Virus record (IMG/VR): IMGVR_UViG_3300026097_000017
Span: 1 to 64,000 of that record
DNA from: a virus
Length of the DNA stretch: 64,000 bases
Reading direction: 5' to 3' (one strand)
Positions 41,092 through 49,012 of this stretch are shown in pieces (position 1 is the stretch's first letter; the number at the start of each line of letters is the position of its first letter). The position numbers and the translations under genes were made by a program. A model generated the notes under the pieces. It was given only the letters and a program-made list of their open reading frames with translations, was not told the DNA's origin and made no database searches.

Positions 41092-41817
41092 TTAGGATCT
41101 TTGACCTGTTCCTTCGTCATCTATCAATATACCTTCCCCAAATACACCATATTCCTGCGTGCCTGCGCTGGCTTTGCCCTGAAACTGAATATCTGTTTTT
41201 TCGCTATATGCAAAGGGATAATATCTTTGAATATTCATCTGTTCTAGGAATGAAGTTTCTGCAACATTAAACTCTACTCCCGCTGGCGTGACAGCTCTAT
41301 TTCTGAAAAATAATATACGATTGTTTAATGCTGCAGTAGCACTAAATGCGTCAATACGATTTAAATGGAAACTATGTCCAGCAGGAACTGTGAAAATTGA
41401 GGCTTGATTTCTACCAACTCTTGGATTTATTTGGCCATAGACTGTACTACCACCAGTTAATGTGATAGTGCCATTGGCTGTATTACCAGCAATAGTAATT
41501 AAATCATTGATTCTAAAAAACTCATTGGATAGAACGGTATTCGCTGTACCATCTACAGTGACATTTTCTGAAATGATTTCATAGTTAGAATCTAAACCAA
41601 CCACTCTAACTGTACAGCTATCAGTCCCATCATCACTAGTCATTCCCATAGCTGTATTCGCAGTGGGATAAGTGTATACAGTGTTATTTTCCCAAAGAGG
41701 AATATAGCTGGCACCTAGTGATGAATTGAAACCAAAAATGTTTCTGACACTAGCATTACGAACAAGTCCTCTAGCAACTGAAAGTCTTTCTTCATCTAAA
41801 TATCTTAAATACGGCAT
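41092..41817 (-). CDS. Virion structural protein, about 241 aa
   Basis: The ATG at 41817 (MPYLRYLDEERLSVARGLVR) overlaps the upstream stop as TAATG and is preferred over a TTG four codons earlier. The protein is Thr/Asn/Ala-rich and beta-rich, with FRINDLITIAGNTANGTITL and TVPAGHSFHLNRIDAFSATA. It resembles structural proteins of T4-like cyanophages. Precise virion position unknown. Confidence 0.7.
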   Translation of the reverse strand: MPYLRYLDEERLSVARGLVRNASVRNIFGFNSSLGASYIPLWENNTVYTYPTANTAMGMTSDDGTDSCTVRVVGLDSNYEIISENVTVDGTANTVLSNEFFRINDLITIAGNTANGTITLTGGSTVYGQINPRVGRNQASIFTVPAGHSFHLNRIDAFSATAALNNRILFFRNRAVTPAGVEFNVAETSFLEQMNIQRYYPFAYSEKTDIQFQGKASAGTQEYGVFGEGILIDDEGTGQRS

Positions 41818-43046
41818 TATCGTTGCCAACCTTTCTTAATATTCGGAGAGAAGTTATTGTAAGAAAACTCCATCCGATCAACGAGTTTCACTGCATCACC
41901 CTTTAGTTTGTCAATGGCGACGAAGCCTTCCTGTCCTGTCACTTTGTACCCATCATCAGTCAATACGAAAGTGCTCAGGCTCTTTACCTTATTTAGTTTT
42001 CCAATTAAAACCTGTTTAGCATCGACAAGGAGGTTCTGAAGTTCGAAGATCTTTTCAAGATTTTTCTTGTTGGTGTTCGAGAAAAAGCGCATGACCTGAG
42101 CTTTCTTGGCTCTGGGACCTGCCTTTCCTCTTTCGGTTTTTCGTTTTGATTCTTCTGCACCGTAGTACTCCAATATGTAATCGATTAATTCGTTGACATG
42201 ACGTTTCACATTCTTAACACGCTCGCCACTTCTCACCTTAGTATTATTGAACGTCTTTACTCGGAGTAATAACTCATCATCTGCAGATATGCCGTTGAGC
42301 GTCTTAGGATCTAGAGATTGAAATATTTTTCCAGCCTGTGACAATATCTTATTGACTTCAGTTGTTTCTGCCTTAGTCATTGTCGCTGCACCTGAGACAT
42401 CTTTGTACTCAGCATCAGTAGAAAATACAGCAGAACTATCTCTCAGAGTATCAGCAATATTCTTACCGAATGATGCTCTCATATTCTCAAATGACTCACC
42501 GTCATAGTTCGTGTGCCAAACAACTCCAATTTTAGATGACAGTATCTGCCGAGCAAGTTTAGACTTCGCAGGAACTGCGTAGACAATCGTGTTTGGATGG
42601 AACGTAATATATTCCTCACCATCAATCGTTGTTTTATCTACTGTATCATTAGAGAACAAAAAATCACCCTGAATCACGTTGGTAATTCCAAGATCAGGGA
42701 AATGCTTCAATGCCAAAATTAATTTATTTTGGAGATCTCCTGAAGTATCTGCTTTAACTTCTGCTTCTGTCTTGTAGATCTTAGGCTCTTTATTGAAAAT
42801 TCCTTTCTTGGCAACAAAAAACTTGCCGTCACGAGGATCGATACCAGCAAAAACGGCAGGAGCACCGTCCCACTTGACGGAAATATTAACTTTTGAATCA
42901 CTAGTACCAGCAAGCATGTCACGTACAGCTCTAAGAAAATTAATAGCTTCCCTAGCCCCTGCAACTCCTCCATTTAGGACGAGATCTTCCACATGTTCCA
43001 TATGAAGATTTTTAGATTCTTCGAGATATGATTCAAAATTCTTCAA
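41817..43046 (-). CDS. Ligase/nucleotidyltransferase-like protein (DUF6267-like)
   Basis: 409 aa with a motif set typical of covalent nucleotidyltransferases (ATP-dependent ligases): motif I VKWDGAPAVFAG (K58-W-D-G61), motif III-like NVIQGDFLFS near residue 130, motif IV GQEGFVAID (E373-G-F-V) and motif V GDAVKLVDR (K387). Order and spacing fit. No known DNA or RNA ligase is recognised, and the gene sits among structural genes. I recall homologues in T4-like marine phages as DUF6267. A sealing, capping or protein-AMPylating activity is possible; this is inference. Confidence 0.65.
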   Translation of the reverse strand: MKNFESYLEESKNLHMEHVEDLVLNGGVAGAREAINFLRAVRDMLAGTSDSKVNISVKWDGAPAVFAGIDPRDGKFFVAKKGIFNKEPKIYKTEAEVKADTSGDLQNKLILALKHFPDLGITNVIQGDFLFSNDTVDKTTIDGEEYITFHPNTIVYAVPAKSKLARQILSSKIGVVWHTNYDGESFENMRASFGKNIADTLRDSSAVFSTDAEYKDVSGAATMTKAETTEVNKILSQAGKIFQSLDPKTLNGISADDELLLRVKTFNNTKVRSGERVKNVKRHVNELIDYILEYYGAEESKRKTERGKAGPRAKKAQVMRFFSNTNKKNLEKIFELQNLLVDAKQVLIGKLNKVKSLSTFVLTDDGYKVTGQEGFVAIDKLKGDAVKLVDRMEFSYNNFSPNIKKGWQR

Positions 43047-44254
43047 GGTTGTAATCCTACTTTATCCGATGCCCGATTGGTTGAGTTTTTACTACGGAAT
43101 ACTACTTTCTTCACGCTGTCCTGTAACTCTGACATAATAACTGAAAAGTCACCAATCGGATTTGAATTGCCAATACTGTATTTAACGTATATCACCAGTC
43201 CTGAAGTTGCATCCTTAAAAATATTTGTAGGATTCGCATCTTTGTTTGCTTTAGCAATAATATACTTTTCAGTGTAATAAAAGATTTCGCCGATCTTTGG
43301 CTGTCCCTTTAAGTTTGGGATGTTGATTAAGTCAATTAGATCAGCGAACAATTCGTAATCATAGTTTGTTTTTTGAAAATCAGAAAACTTTATTTTACTT
43401 GCTGCCTGCAATGCTTTATTTGATAAAACATTCTTTCCTTCTATAGCATTGATTGCCTGAAAAGGAAACTGTACTGTAGAGTATTGAGTGATCATCTCAA
43501 GAATCTTTTTGACTGTAGAAGTATTGTATTTTCTCAAAAGATTTTTCTGCTCAAGTAATGTGATCACGTCAGCAGGTTTTAGTGTATTCGTAGTTGAACC
43601 ACTCTTAGCTGAAATACTGTAACGAACCTTAGAACTGTCTTGGATATAGTAGTCAACGATCGGCTCATTACCTCTGAGCGGAAAGACCAGTGTTGGGTTG
43701 GTAGATAACTTAATTTGAGGAGAAAGTATTTTGTGCTTCACACAAGCGATTGCTCCTAGCATCTCACCATAGTCTTTCTGTATTTCATTGACACCACGGA
43801 AGTCGCCGAATGTTTTACGAACATCTGCCGCAGTTGTATTGTCAATCTTAGCCCAATATTTGGTCAATGCGATTAAGTATGTTTTCAGATCGGCTTCTAA
43901 GTCTTGCCGTTCTTCAATCTCATCAATTAACCCTTTAGCAAGTTCATCTGCTTTAAGTGATTCTTTTTTGAGAAGTTTAAAATCTTGTGGTTTTAATTTG
44001 ATACCAGAAACCAGTTTACTCTTTGGCTTCTGGACATTATTGAATGTGACGTAGTATTTTTTGTCGCGATACTGAATCGGGCATTTTTCATTGTAGGTAT
44101 CGGTTGCCAGGAAAACGATTGGGGAACCAGCTTCAATATTACCAACGTTGCGCAATTGCTCATCAAGCAAAGGCGACTTCTTCTTCATTACGGTTTCAAT
44201 GTCACCTTTGCCTTTGAAGTGTTTTTCCCAAGCGTCTTTACCTGTCGATGCCAT
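43043..44254 (-). CDS. Structural-region protein, 403 aa (possible nuclease fold)
   Basis: 403 aa, mixed alpha/beta. A segment GNEPIVDYYIQDSSKVRYSISAKSGSTTN (residues about 195-225) looks like the D...(x)xK core of PD-(D/E)XK proteins, with Ser in place of the second acid. No other nuclease motif is clear. Overlaps the next gene by 4 nt and the 65-aa gene by 1 nt. It probably belongs to the same assembly unit as the ligase-like protein. Confidence 0.6.
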   Translation of the reverse strand: MASTGKDAWEKHFKGKGDIETVMKKKSPLLDEQLRNVGNIEAGSPIVFLATDTYNEKCPIQYRDKKYYVTFNNVQKPKSKLVSGIKLKPQDFKLLKKESLKADELAKGLIDEIEERQDLEADLKTYLIALTKYWAKIDNTTAADVRKTFGDFRGVNEIQKDYGEMLGAIACVKHKILSPQIKLSTNPTLVFPLRGNEPIVDYYIQDSSKVRYSISAKSGSTTNTLKPADVITLLEQKNLLRKYNTSTVKKILEMITQYSTVQFPFQAINAIEGKNVLSNKALQAASKIKFSDFQKTNYDYELFADLIDLINIPNLKGQPKIGEIFYYTEKYIIAKANKDANPTNIFKDATSGLVIYVKYSIGNSNPIGDFSVIMSELQDSVKKVVFRSKNSTNRASDKVGLQP

Positions 44255-44451
44255 TATTCGTTATCTGTTTGACCTTCTTCGTCTGCTTCAATGTTTTTAT
44301 CAGCATCAAATAATGATGACGCAATCTCAGCTCGTTTGGTATCCATTGCCAAACTAATACGCTGTAAGACTTCGTCCTCAAATGCTGATTTGAACGCAGA
44401 TGCTTGTTTGTTTTGGGCTGCATCAACCATTTTATTTAAATTCTCTGACAT
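44254..44451 (-). CDS. Prohead-core-like small protein, 65 aa
   Basis: 65 aa (MSENLNKMVDAAQNKQASAF...), helical, acidic at the end (DADKNIEADEEGQTDNE). Small acidic helical proteins in this position in T4-like genomes are often prohead core proteins (gp67/gp68 type), so that role is tentative. Directly below a CTAAATA late-like element. Confidence 0.5.
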   Translation of the reverse strand: MSENLNKMVDAAQNKQASAFKSAFEDEVLQRISLAMDTKRAEIASSLFDADKNIEADEEGQTDNE

Positions 44452-44476
44452 AGTATATCCTCCTCATAGATAGAAA

Positions 44477-44483
44477 TATTTAG
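44477..44483 (-). promoter_or_regulatory. Possible T4-like late promoter element
   Basis: The coding strand reads GCCTAAATATTTC, 26 nt upstream of the prohead-core-like gene and across the stop of the metallopeptidase-like gene. It shares CTAAATA with the element at 41082-41088. Confidence 0.4.
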
Positions 44484-44869
44484 GCACACACCGTAGCGAG
44501 TTCTTTCTCTTTAGAGTATGCCTCTTTCTCCCAAGGAAGTTCGTAGTATGGTACATTGTATTCCTTACCGTACCAGAGACGACCGTCCTCACTCAACTCT
44601 TGTTTAATGTACTGTTTAGCGTGGACTAGTTCGTGAGCCAAATGACAACGTAATTCCGCATCAGTGAAATCTTCTTTAGCGATTTCAATAATGATGTCGT
44701 CGTAATCAGTATCTGTACCACAGAAACCACCCATCTCACCGTCGACTGATTTGCTACCAATAATAGTAACTTCGCCTTCAGTTACGTCTAACGCAGAAAG
44801 AACTCGGTAAGCAAAGTCACCGAGTTCTGCGTTTTTCTTTCTACCGAAACCTTTTACTTCAACAAACAT
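44480..44869 (-). CDS. SprT-like zinc metallopeptidase protein, 129 aa
   Basis: Start at ATG 44869 (MFVEVKGFGRKKNAELGDFA), with GAGAGAAG about 6-9 nt upstream. The sequence HLAHELVHAKQY (H79-E-x-x-H83) is a HExxH zinc site, typical of small SprT-like or WLM-type peptidases, and the surrounding helix is amphipathic. It has its own early promoter (P8). It is distinct from the HELAH protein at 683-1303. Confidence 0.75.
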   Translation of the reverse strand: MFVEVKGFGRKKNAELGDFAYRVLSALDVTEGEVTIIGSKSVDGEMGGFCGTDTDYDDIIIEIAKEDFTDAELRCHLAHELVHAKQYIKQELSEDGRLWYGKEYNVPYYELPWEKEAYSKEKELATVCA

Positions 44870-44895
44870 TAACTTCTCTCTCAACCTATACATAT

Positions 44896-44924
44896 ATTGT
44901 AGTTTATTTCTGAGAAAAAGTCAA
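44896..44924 (-). promoter_or_regulatory. Sigma70-type early promoter P8
   Basis: TTGACT (44919-44924), a 17-nt spacer and TACAAT (44896-44901), about 27 nt upstream of the metallopeptidase-like gene. The upstream sequence ATGCTTGACTTTTT matches P6. Confidence 0.8.
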
Positions 44925-44927
44925 GCA

Positions 44928-45308
44928 TTATTTTTCACTTGGTTTCAACTTTGTTGTTGTTGCACCATAAGTGTCACTGAGATTGATCGTCAAAGCATCA
45001 GTATCTGAATCACCAATACCACTGATAGTGTATTCAAATGGATCGATGTCTGCATGATAACTTCCACCAGCACCATCAAAAACGAAATCTACTTCGCTAG
45101 AATCATATGAATTGATTTCATTCAAGGTGATCGGATCATCATACTGATCATCTCTAACTAAATCAAAATATTCTTCTTGATCAATAACGAACCCTGATGC
45201 CAACATGAATGTGCGGAACTCACTCACAATGTCCACCATGCTCTCAGCTTCAAATGTGATACTTGTACTTCTATCTTCATTGTACACAGAAAATGTATAA
45301 CTAGCCAT
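44928..45308 (-). CDS. Hypothetical beta-rich protein, 126 aa
   Basis: 126 aa (MASYTFSVYNEDRSTSITFE...), acidic, Ser/Asp/Tyr-rich and mostly beta strand, ending DTYGATTTKLKPSEK. It lies 9 nt after the gp41 helicase gene. No family recognised. Confidence 0.65.
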   Translation of the reverse strand: MASYTFSVYNEDRSTSITFEAESMVDIVSEFRTFMLASGFVIDQEEYFDLVRDDQYDDPITLNEINSYDSSEVDFVFDGAGGSYHADIDPFEYTISGIGDSDTDALTINLSDTYGATTTKLKPSEK

Positions 45309-45317
45309 ATTAAATCC

Positions 45318-46715
45318 TTATGTAATCCATCCAGAAAAATCTTTAACCGTATTCTTTACACTCTTCCCAAAGTCAGAGTTATCAAATACAGGCACATCTT
45401 GACCGCTGTCAATGATATCATCTTGAGCGGTTTGCTCTACATCATACAAGCGCATCTTAGAACGATCAATGCCAACTACGAAACGTTTGTTCATCGTTGG
45501 ATCATTATAACGATTCTTCAACTGCTTGATCATGATTTGGTTTAAACTCTCCATCTCTTCAGTGGAGATCATTGCAAACATAAAGTCAGCTGTCGCTGGC
45601 AGACCGAATGATTCAGATGTATCTTCAAGTCCGATATCGCTCGACACATATCCTGAGCGAGTCGTCTGAGTAGCTGATACAACGGGAAGATTAAACTCTA
45701 CCGCTAGTCCACGCAGTTCCTCAGCGATTGACTTGATGAGTGTGTAGGAGTTTACTGATCCACCCATCCGAATCCTTGAGGAAGAACAAATATTCAGATA
45801 ATCAATATAAATGATATCAGGAACAAAGTTCCGCTTCAAGTTCAGCTCATTCAATAAATGACGGAAGTGATTCACTGATGCTGACGCAGTAGGATATTCC
45901 TTCACGATCAGCTTTCCGCTTGTTTGCTTGTTAATTTTATCAATCTTGCTTTGATAAAGTTGCTCAGGCAAGTTGTACAAATCATTCAAAGAAACGTTCA
46001 TCAAGTTTGCGTCAATACGTTCAGCAATCTTTTCTTCAGCCATCTCCATCGTAATGTACAAAACATTGCGTCCCAACATTAAATTATTAGCAGCACAATG
46101 ACACATGAACAACGATTTACCGACACCTGTACCTGCCAGCGCAATATTCAATGATTTGCGGGACAACCCACCTTTAGTGATAGTATTCAGAAGTTCTATA
46201 TCAAACGGAATCTTATCTTCCTTCGTATGATAGAAAGCATATCGTTCAGCAGAATCTTCAATGAAATCGTGACCAACGTTTGTATCAAAGGCAACTGCCA
46301 AAGCATCCTGCAGAAGTTTAGGAATATGCCCCTTGTCATGGTTTTTGTCACGCCCATCAAGAATTTGAATTGAATCCATCACAGCATTGTAGACTGCTTT
46401 TTCTTGACAGTATTTTTCAGTTGAATCAATCAACCACTGATGATTAGGTTCATCCTCTACTGAACTAACTTCACCAAGCAGATCATTAATTTGTTTAAAC
46501 TCTTCTTCACGGAGATTGCTTAGATTATCAATCTCGATCTGTAGAGCTTCTTTAGTTGGAAGATTGTTATATTTTTCTACAAACGACTGTATTTCTTCAA
46601 ACAGTATTTTCTCAGCCCGACTATTAAAATAATCAGGCTGAATGAATGGTAGAACTTTTCTAGTGTATTCCTCATCAAACAGTAGATGACGAAGAATTAC
46701 TGTTTCAATCCTCAA
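45318..46715 (-). CDS. 41: Replicative DNA helicase (T4 gp41-like)
   Basis: About 465 aa. I choose TTG 46715 (then RIETVILRHLLFDEEYTRKV), because AGGAG lies 6 nt upstream and the start then matches T4 gp41; longer starts run into the gene above. Walker A is ALAGTGVGKSLFMC and Walker B is DIIYIDYLN; an SATQTTR block follows. It is a DnaB-type hexamer that unwinds DNA at the fork and activates the gp61 primase. Confidence 0.93.
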   Translation of the reverse strand: MRIETVILRHLLFDEEYTRKVLPFIQPDYFNSRAEKILFEEIQSFVEKYNNLPTKEALQIEIDNLSNLREEEFKQINDLLGEVSSVEDEPNHQWLIDSTEKYCQEKAVYNAVMDSIQILDGRDKNHDKGHIPKLLQDALAVAFDTNVGHDFIEDSAERYAFYHTKEDKIPFDIELLNTITKGGLSRKSLNIALAGTGVGKSLFMCHCAANNLMLGRNVLYITMEMAEEKIAERIDANLMNVSLNDLYNLPEQLYQSKIDKINKQTSGKLIVKEYPTASASVNHFRHLLNELNLKRNFVPDIIYIDYLNICSSSRIRMGGSVNSYTLIKSIAEELRGLAVEFNLPVVSATQTTRSGYVSSDIGLEDTSESFGLPATADFMFAMISTEEMESLNQIMIKQLKNRYNDPTMNKRFVVGIDRSKMRLYDVEQTAQDDIIDSGQDVPVFDNSDFGKSVKNTVKDFSGWIT

Positions 46716-47043
46716 CCTTATCTCCTTCAGCAACGACAGTTTCTGCATACGATGTAACAATATCTACCAGAATATCGCCCATATTATTTCTCAGTTCCGA
46801 GAATGGTTCTGGAGGAATATTGTCAACATCATACTCAAAGTCATCAGGAACTTCATGAATTTGATAACTGAATTTCAAATCACAAGAACCATCTTCATGC
46901 TCATCGCCGACTGAGATTTCACCATAAGAATATTTCAAACCCTTAAAGTTTCCATCTATAATTTCTACTATCGCTGTATTAGAAGTTTCTGAAATCACAT
47001 CAGAAACTTTGTACAGTTTACCCTCAAGTTCATACATCTTCAT
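46705..47043 (-). CDS. Conserved phage protein between UvsX and gp41, 112 aa
   Basis: 112 aa (MKMYELEGKLYKVSDVISET...), first half beta-rich, second half acidic and helical. The TGA overlaps the proposed gp41 start region. In marine T4-like genomes small genes commonly lie here. Function unknown; a helicase-loader role would be speculation. Confidence 0.65.
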   Translation of the reverse strand: MKMYELEGKLYKVSDVISETSNTAIVEIIDGNFKGLKYSYGEISVGDEHEDGSCDLKFSYQIHEVPDDFEYDVDNIPPEPFSELRNNMGDILVDIVTSYAETVVAEGDKVED

Positions 47044-47119
47044 TTTCCTTAGATTCTTTGGACCATGAATAGGTTTCTGTCAAAACTAAAACCGTTCCTG
47101 CTATTAGTAGCCAAACATT

Positions 47120-47148
47120 ATTATAAAAGAAACCTGACAAAAAAGCAA
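47120..47148 (-). promoter_or_regulatory. Sigma70-type early promoter P11
   Basis: TTGCTT (47143-47148), a 17-nt spacer and a perfect TATAAT (47120-47125). It drives the 112-aa gene, gp41 and genes below, about 77 nt upstream of the first start. It lies just past the uvsX stop. Confidence 0.85.
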
Positions 47149-47171
47149 GGTGTCCGATAAAAACACCGAGT

Positions 47172-48224
47172 CTATGACTCATCTTCAACTACCTCAGGCT
47201 CAACTTCCTCATTACCATAAGTGAACTCAGCTTGAGCAGCTAGATCTAGTTGATGCAGTAAGTCTTCAGTAAAGTATTTTTCAGGATTCTTATAGATCTC
47301 TTTACCAAACACTTTCGTACCATCAGGCATTTCATATCGAGTAGAAACCTTCTTGATGATATCATATTTCTCAGCAAGTTCAAGTAACCCATAATACCGA
47401 TCAAGTCCATTCGCATAAGACAGGCGAACCTCTACCTGACTATTTTCCTTTGTTAAACGCGACTTATGGAGTTTAGCTTTGATGATATTGCCTACGATAT
47501 CTGTACCTTCTTTGTCCTTTTTCTTAGAAAGATAAACGATTGTAGAAGCAGTATATTTTAACCCTGAACCACCAGACATTTCTTTCATAGGAATATACGA
47601 ACCGACCACATCATAAACATGGTTGGTTACAAGCAATGGTACTTGAATCTTAGCCAATGCTAGGTTAAGTACACGGAACGTTGCCTTGAGTACCTGAGAC
47701 TTGGTCATGTCTCTAGTTTCTTTACCGTCTGCAGTATCTTCAATCTCTTTAGTCGAAGATAACTGACCCAGAGAATCTAGCACCATCATCATTGGTTTGC
47801 GTGAATCTTCAGGCTGGTTTTTATACGTCTCGATGATTTTTAGCGCAGTATGACGAAACTTCTGAATTGTATCTGGTTCTGACACCGCAACTCTTGTAGT
47901 ATCAATACCACGCGACTCCATCATTTCTTTAGTGACTGCAGCCTCAGTATCAAAATAAATGACACCCCCTTCAGGATTATCCTTTAGAAACTGTTGCATC
48001 ACGCCAAGAACAAAGAATGTTTTACCAGTCGCTGATTCACCAGCAAATGTTGTAACTTTATTATTAGGAACACCACCATAGATTGTTCCTGACAACGCAG
48101 CATTTAGGATATATGAACCTGTATCAATATACCCACTAAACTCACCAGACGATTTGCCATCTGCTGCAATATTAGTATCTTCATCTTTAATTTGTGTGAC
48201 AATATCACGGAAAAAATCTGACAT
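47172..48224 (-). CDS. uvsX: UvsX RecA-like recombinase
   Basis: 350 aa. Walker A TFAGESATGKTFFVLG at residues 60-75, Walker B-like MMMVLDSLGQLSS near 147, LVTNHVYDVVGSYIPMKEMS (L1/L2 region) near 200. It is the phage strand-exchange protein used in recombination-dependent replication and repair. It is translated after the DNA-modification pair, with a 1-nt overlap. Confidence 0.93.
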   Translation of the reverse strand: MSDFFRDIVTQIKDEDTNIAADGKSSGEFSGYIDTGSYILNAALSGTIYGGVPNNKVTTFAGESATGKTFFVLGVMQQFLKDNPEGGVIYFDTEAAVTKEMMESRGIDTTRVAVSEPDTIQKFRHTALKIIETYKNQPEDSRKPMMMVLDSLGQLSSTKEIEDTADGKETRDMTKSQVLKATFRVLNLALAKIQVPLLVTNHVYDVVGSYIPMKEMSGGSGLKYTASTIVYLSKKKDKEGTDIVGNIIKAKLHKSRLTKENSQVEVRLSYANGLDRYYGLLELAEKYDIIKKVSTRYEMPDGTKVFGKEIYKNPEKYFTEDLLHQLDLAAQAEFTYGNEEVEPEVVEDES

Positions 48225-49012
48225 TAAAAAAATCCTTCAAGTGTTGCTGTTTCTTCCTGACGACGATCTTTGAGCCGCAGTTCCGCATGCCCTGTAGTTT
48301 CTCTAATATACATCGTACAAAGTTCAGGAAACATTTTGGCGATCCTACTGATTGAGTCATACACATACTCTTTGGTACGCACCTCTTGAAGACCACCTTC
48401 TTCTTTGTAATAATTACTTTTCACAGTATAGTTATCTAATCGGCAAAGCACGTCATTCTTGACATACTGACGGAGACTGTACTCATAGTCCTCACCATGA
48501 TTTGTCACTCTTGCCAAATAATCATCATGCTCTACGATCACACCGAACATCGATGCAATCACATAGCAGAGTTTAGTGTAAACACGATCTTTCATAAAGA
48601 ACGCATTTGAAGCTGCATAGATGCCGAACGTTTTAGCACCAACCTGCTCAGCTTCAGTGAACCCTCTTATTATAATCTCTTTTTCCAAATTGTCAATAGG
48701 TTCCAGCTTTTTATCATTCTTTCTTTGAACTTCTTGAACGTCATCATCAAACATCATCAAATATGTGCCTTCTGGATAATACCGTTCAATCCAGTTTCTT
48801 TGGGCTCCGATTGTAGGAACACCCTTTACAATATTTTGCCCATAAGGATTATCTTTTAGCGCATTTGAATATGTTTCAAACTCTTTATCATCAGCCACAA
48901 ATACAGTGACACGCTCTGGATCAATATTATGGTGTTCAAATACTTTGAACGTCTTTTCTTGAATTGTTTTCGTACGCTTATAGGATGGCACTGCAATTTT
49001 ATAATCAATCAT
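48224..49012 (-). CDS. TET/JBP-associated-type DNA glycosyltransferase (TAGT) with clamp-tail
   Basis: 262 aa. A GT-A-like fold: IDYKIAVPSYKRTKTIQEKT at the N-terminus, VTVFVADDKEF, YLMMFDDDVQEVQ with the DxD metal site near residue 89, GIYAASNAFFMK and NHGEDYEYSLRQ. This pattern matches what I recall of glycosyltransferases coded beside TET/JBP dioxygenases in phages. The C-terminus ends EETATLEGFF, close to the dioxygenase end and the polymerase tail. It likely puts a sugar on hydroxymethylated pyrimidines. Overlaps both neighbours by 1 nt. Confidence 0.75.
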   Translation of the reverse strand: MIDYKIAVPSYKRTKTIQEKTFKVFEHHNIDPERVTVFVADDKEFETYSNALKDNPYGQNIVKGVPTIGAQRNWIERYYPEGTYLMMFDDDVQEVQRKNDKKLEPIDNLEKEIIIRGFTEAEQVGAKTFGIYAASNAFFMKDRVYTKLCYVIASMFGVIVEHDDYLARVTNHGEDYEYSLRQYVKNDVLCRLDNYTVKSNYYKEEGGLQEVRTKEYVYDSISRIAKMFPELCTMYIRETTGHAELRLKDRRQEETATLEGFF

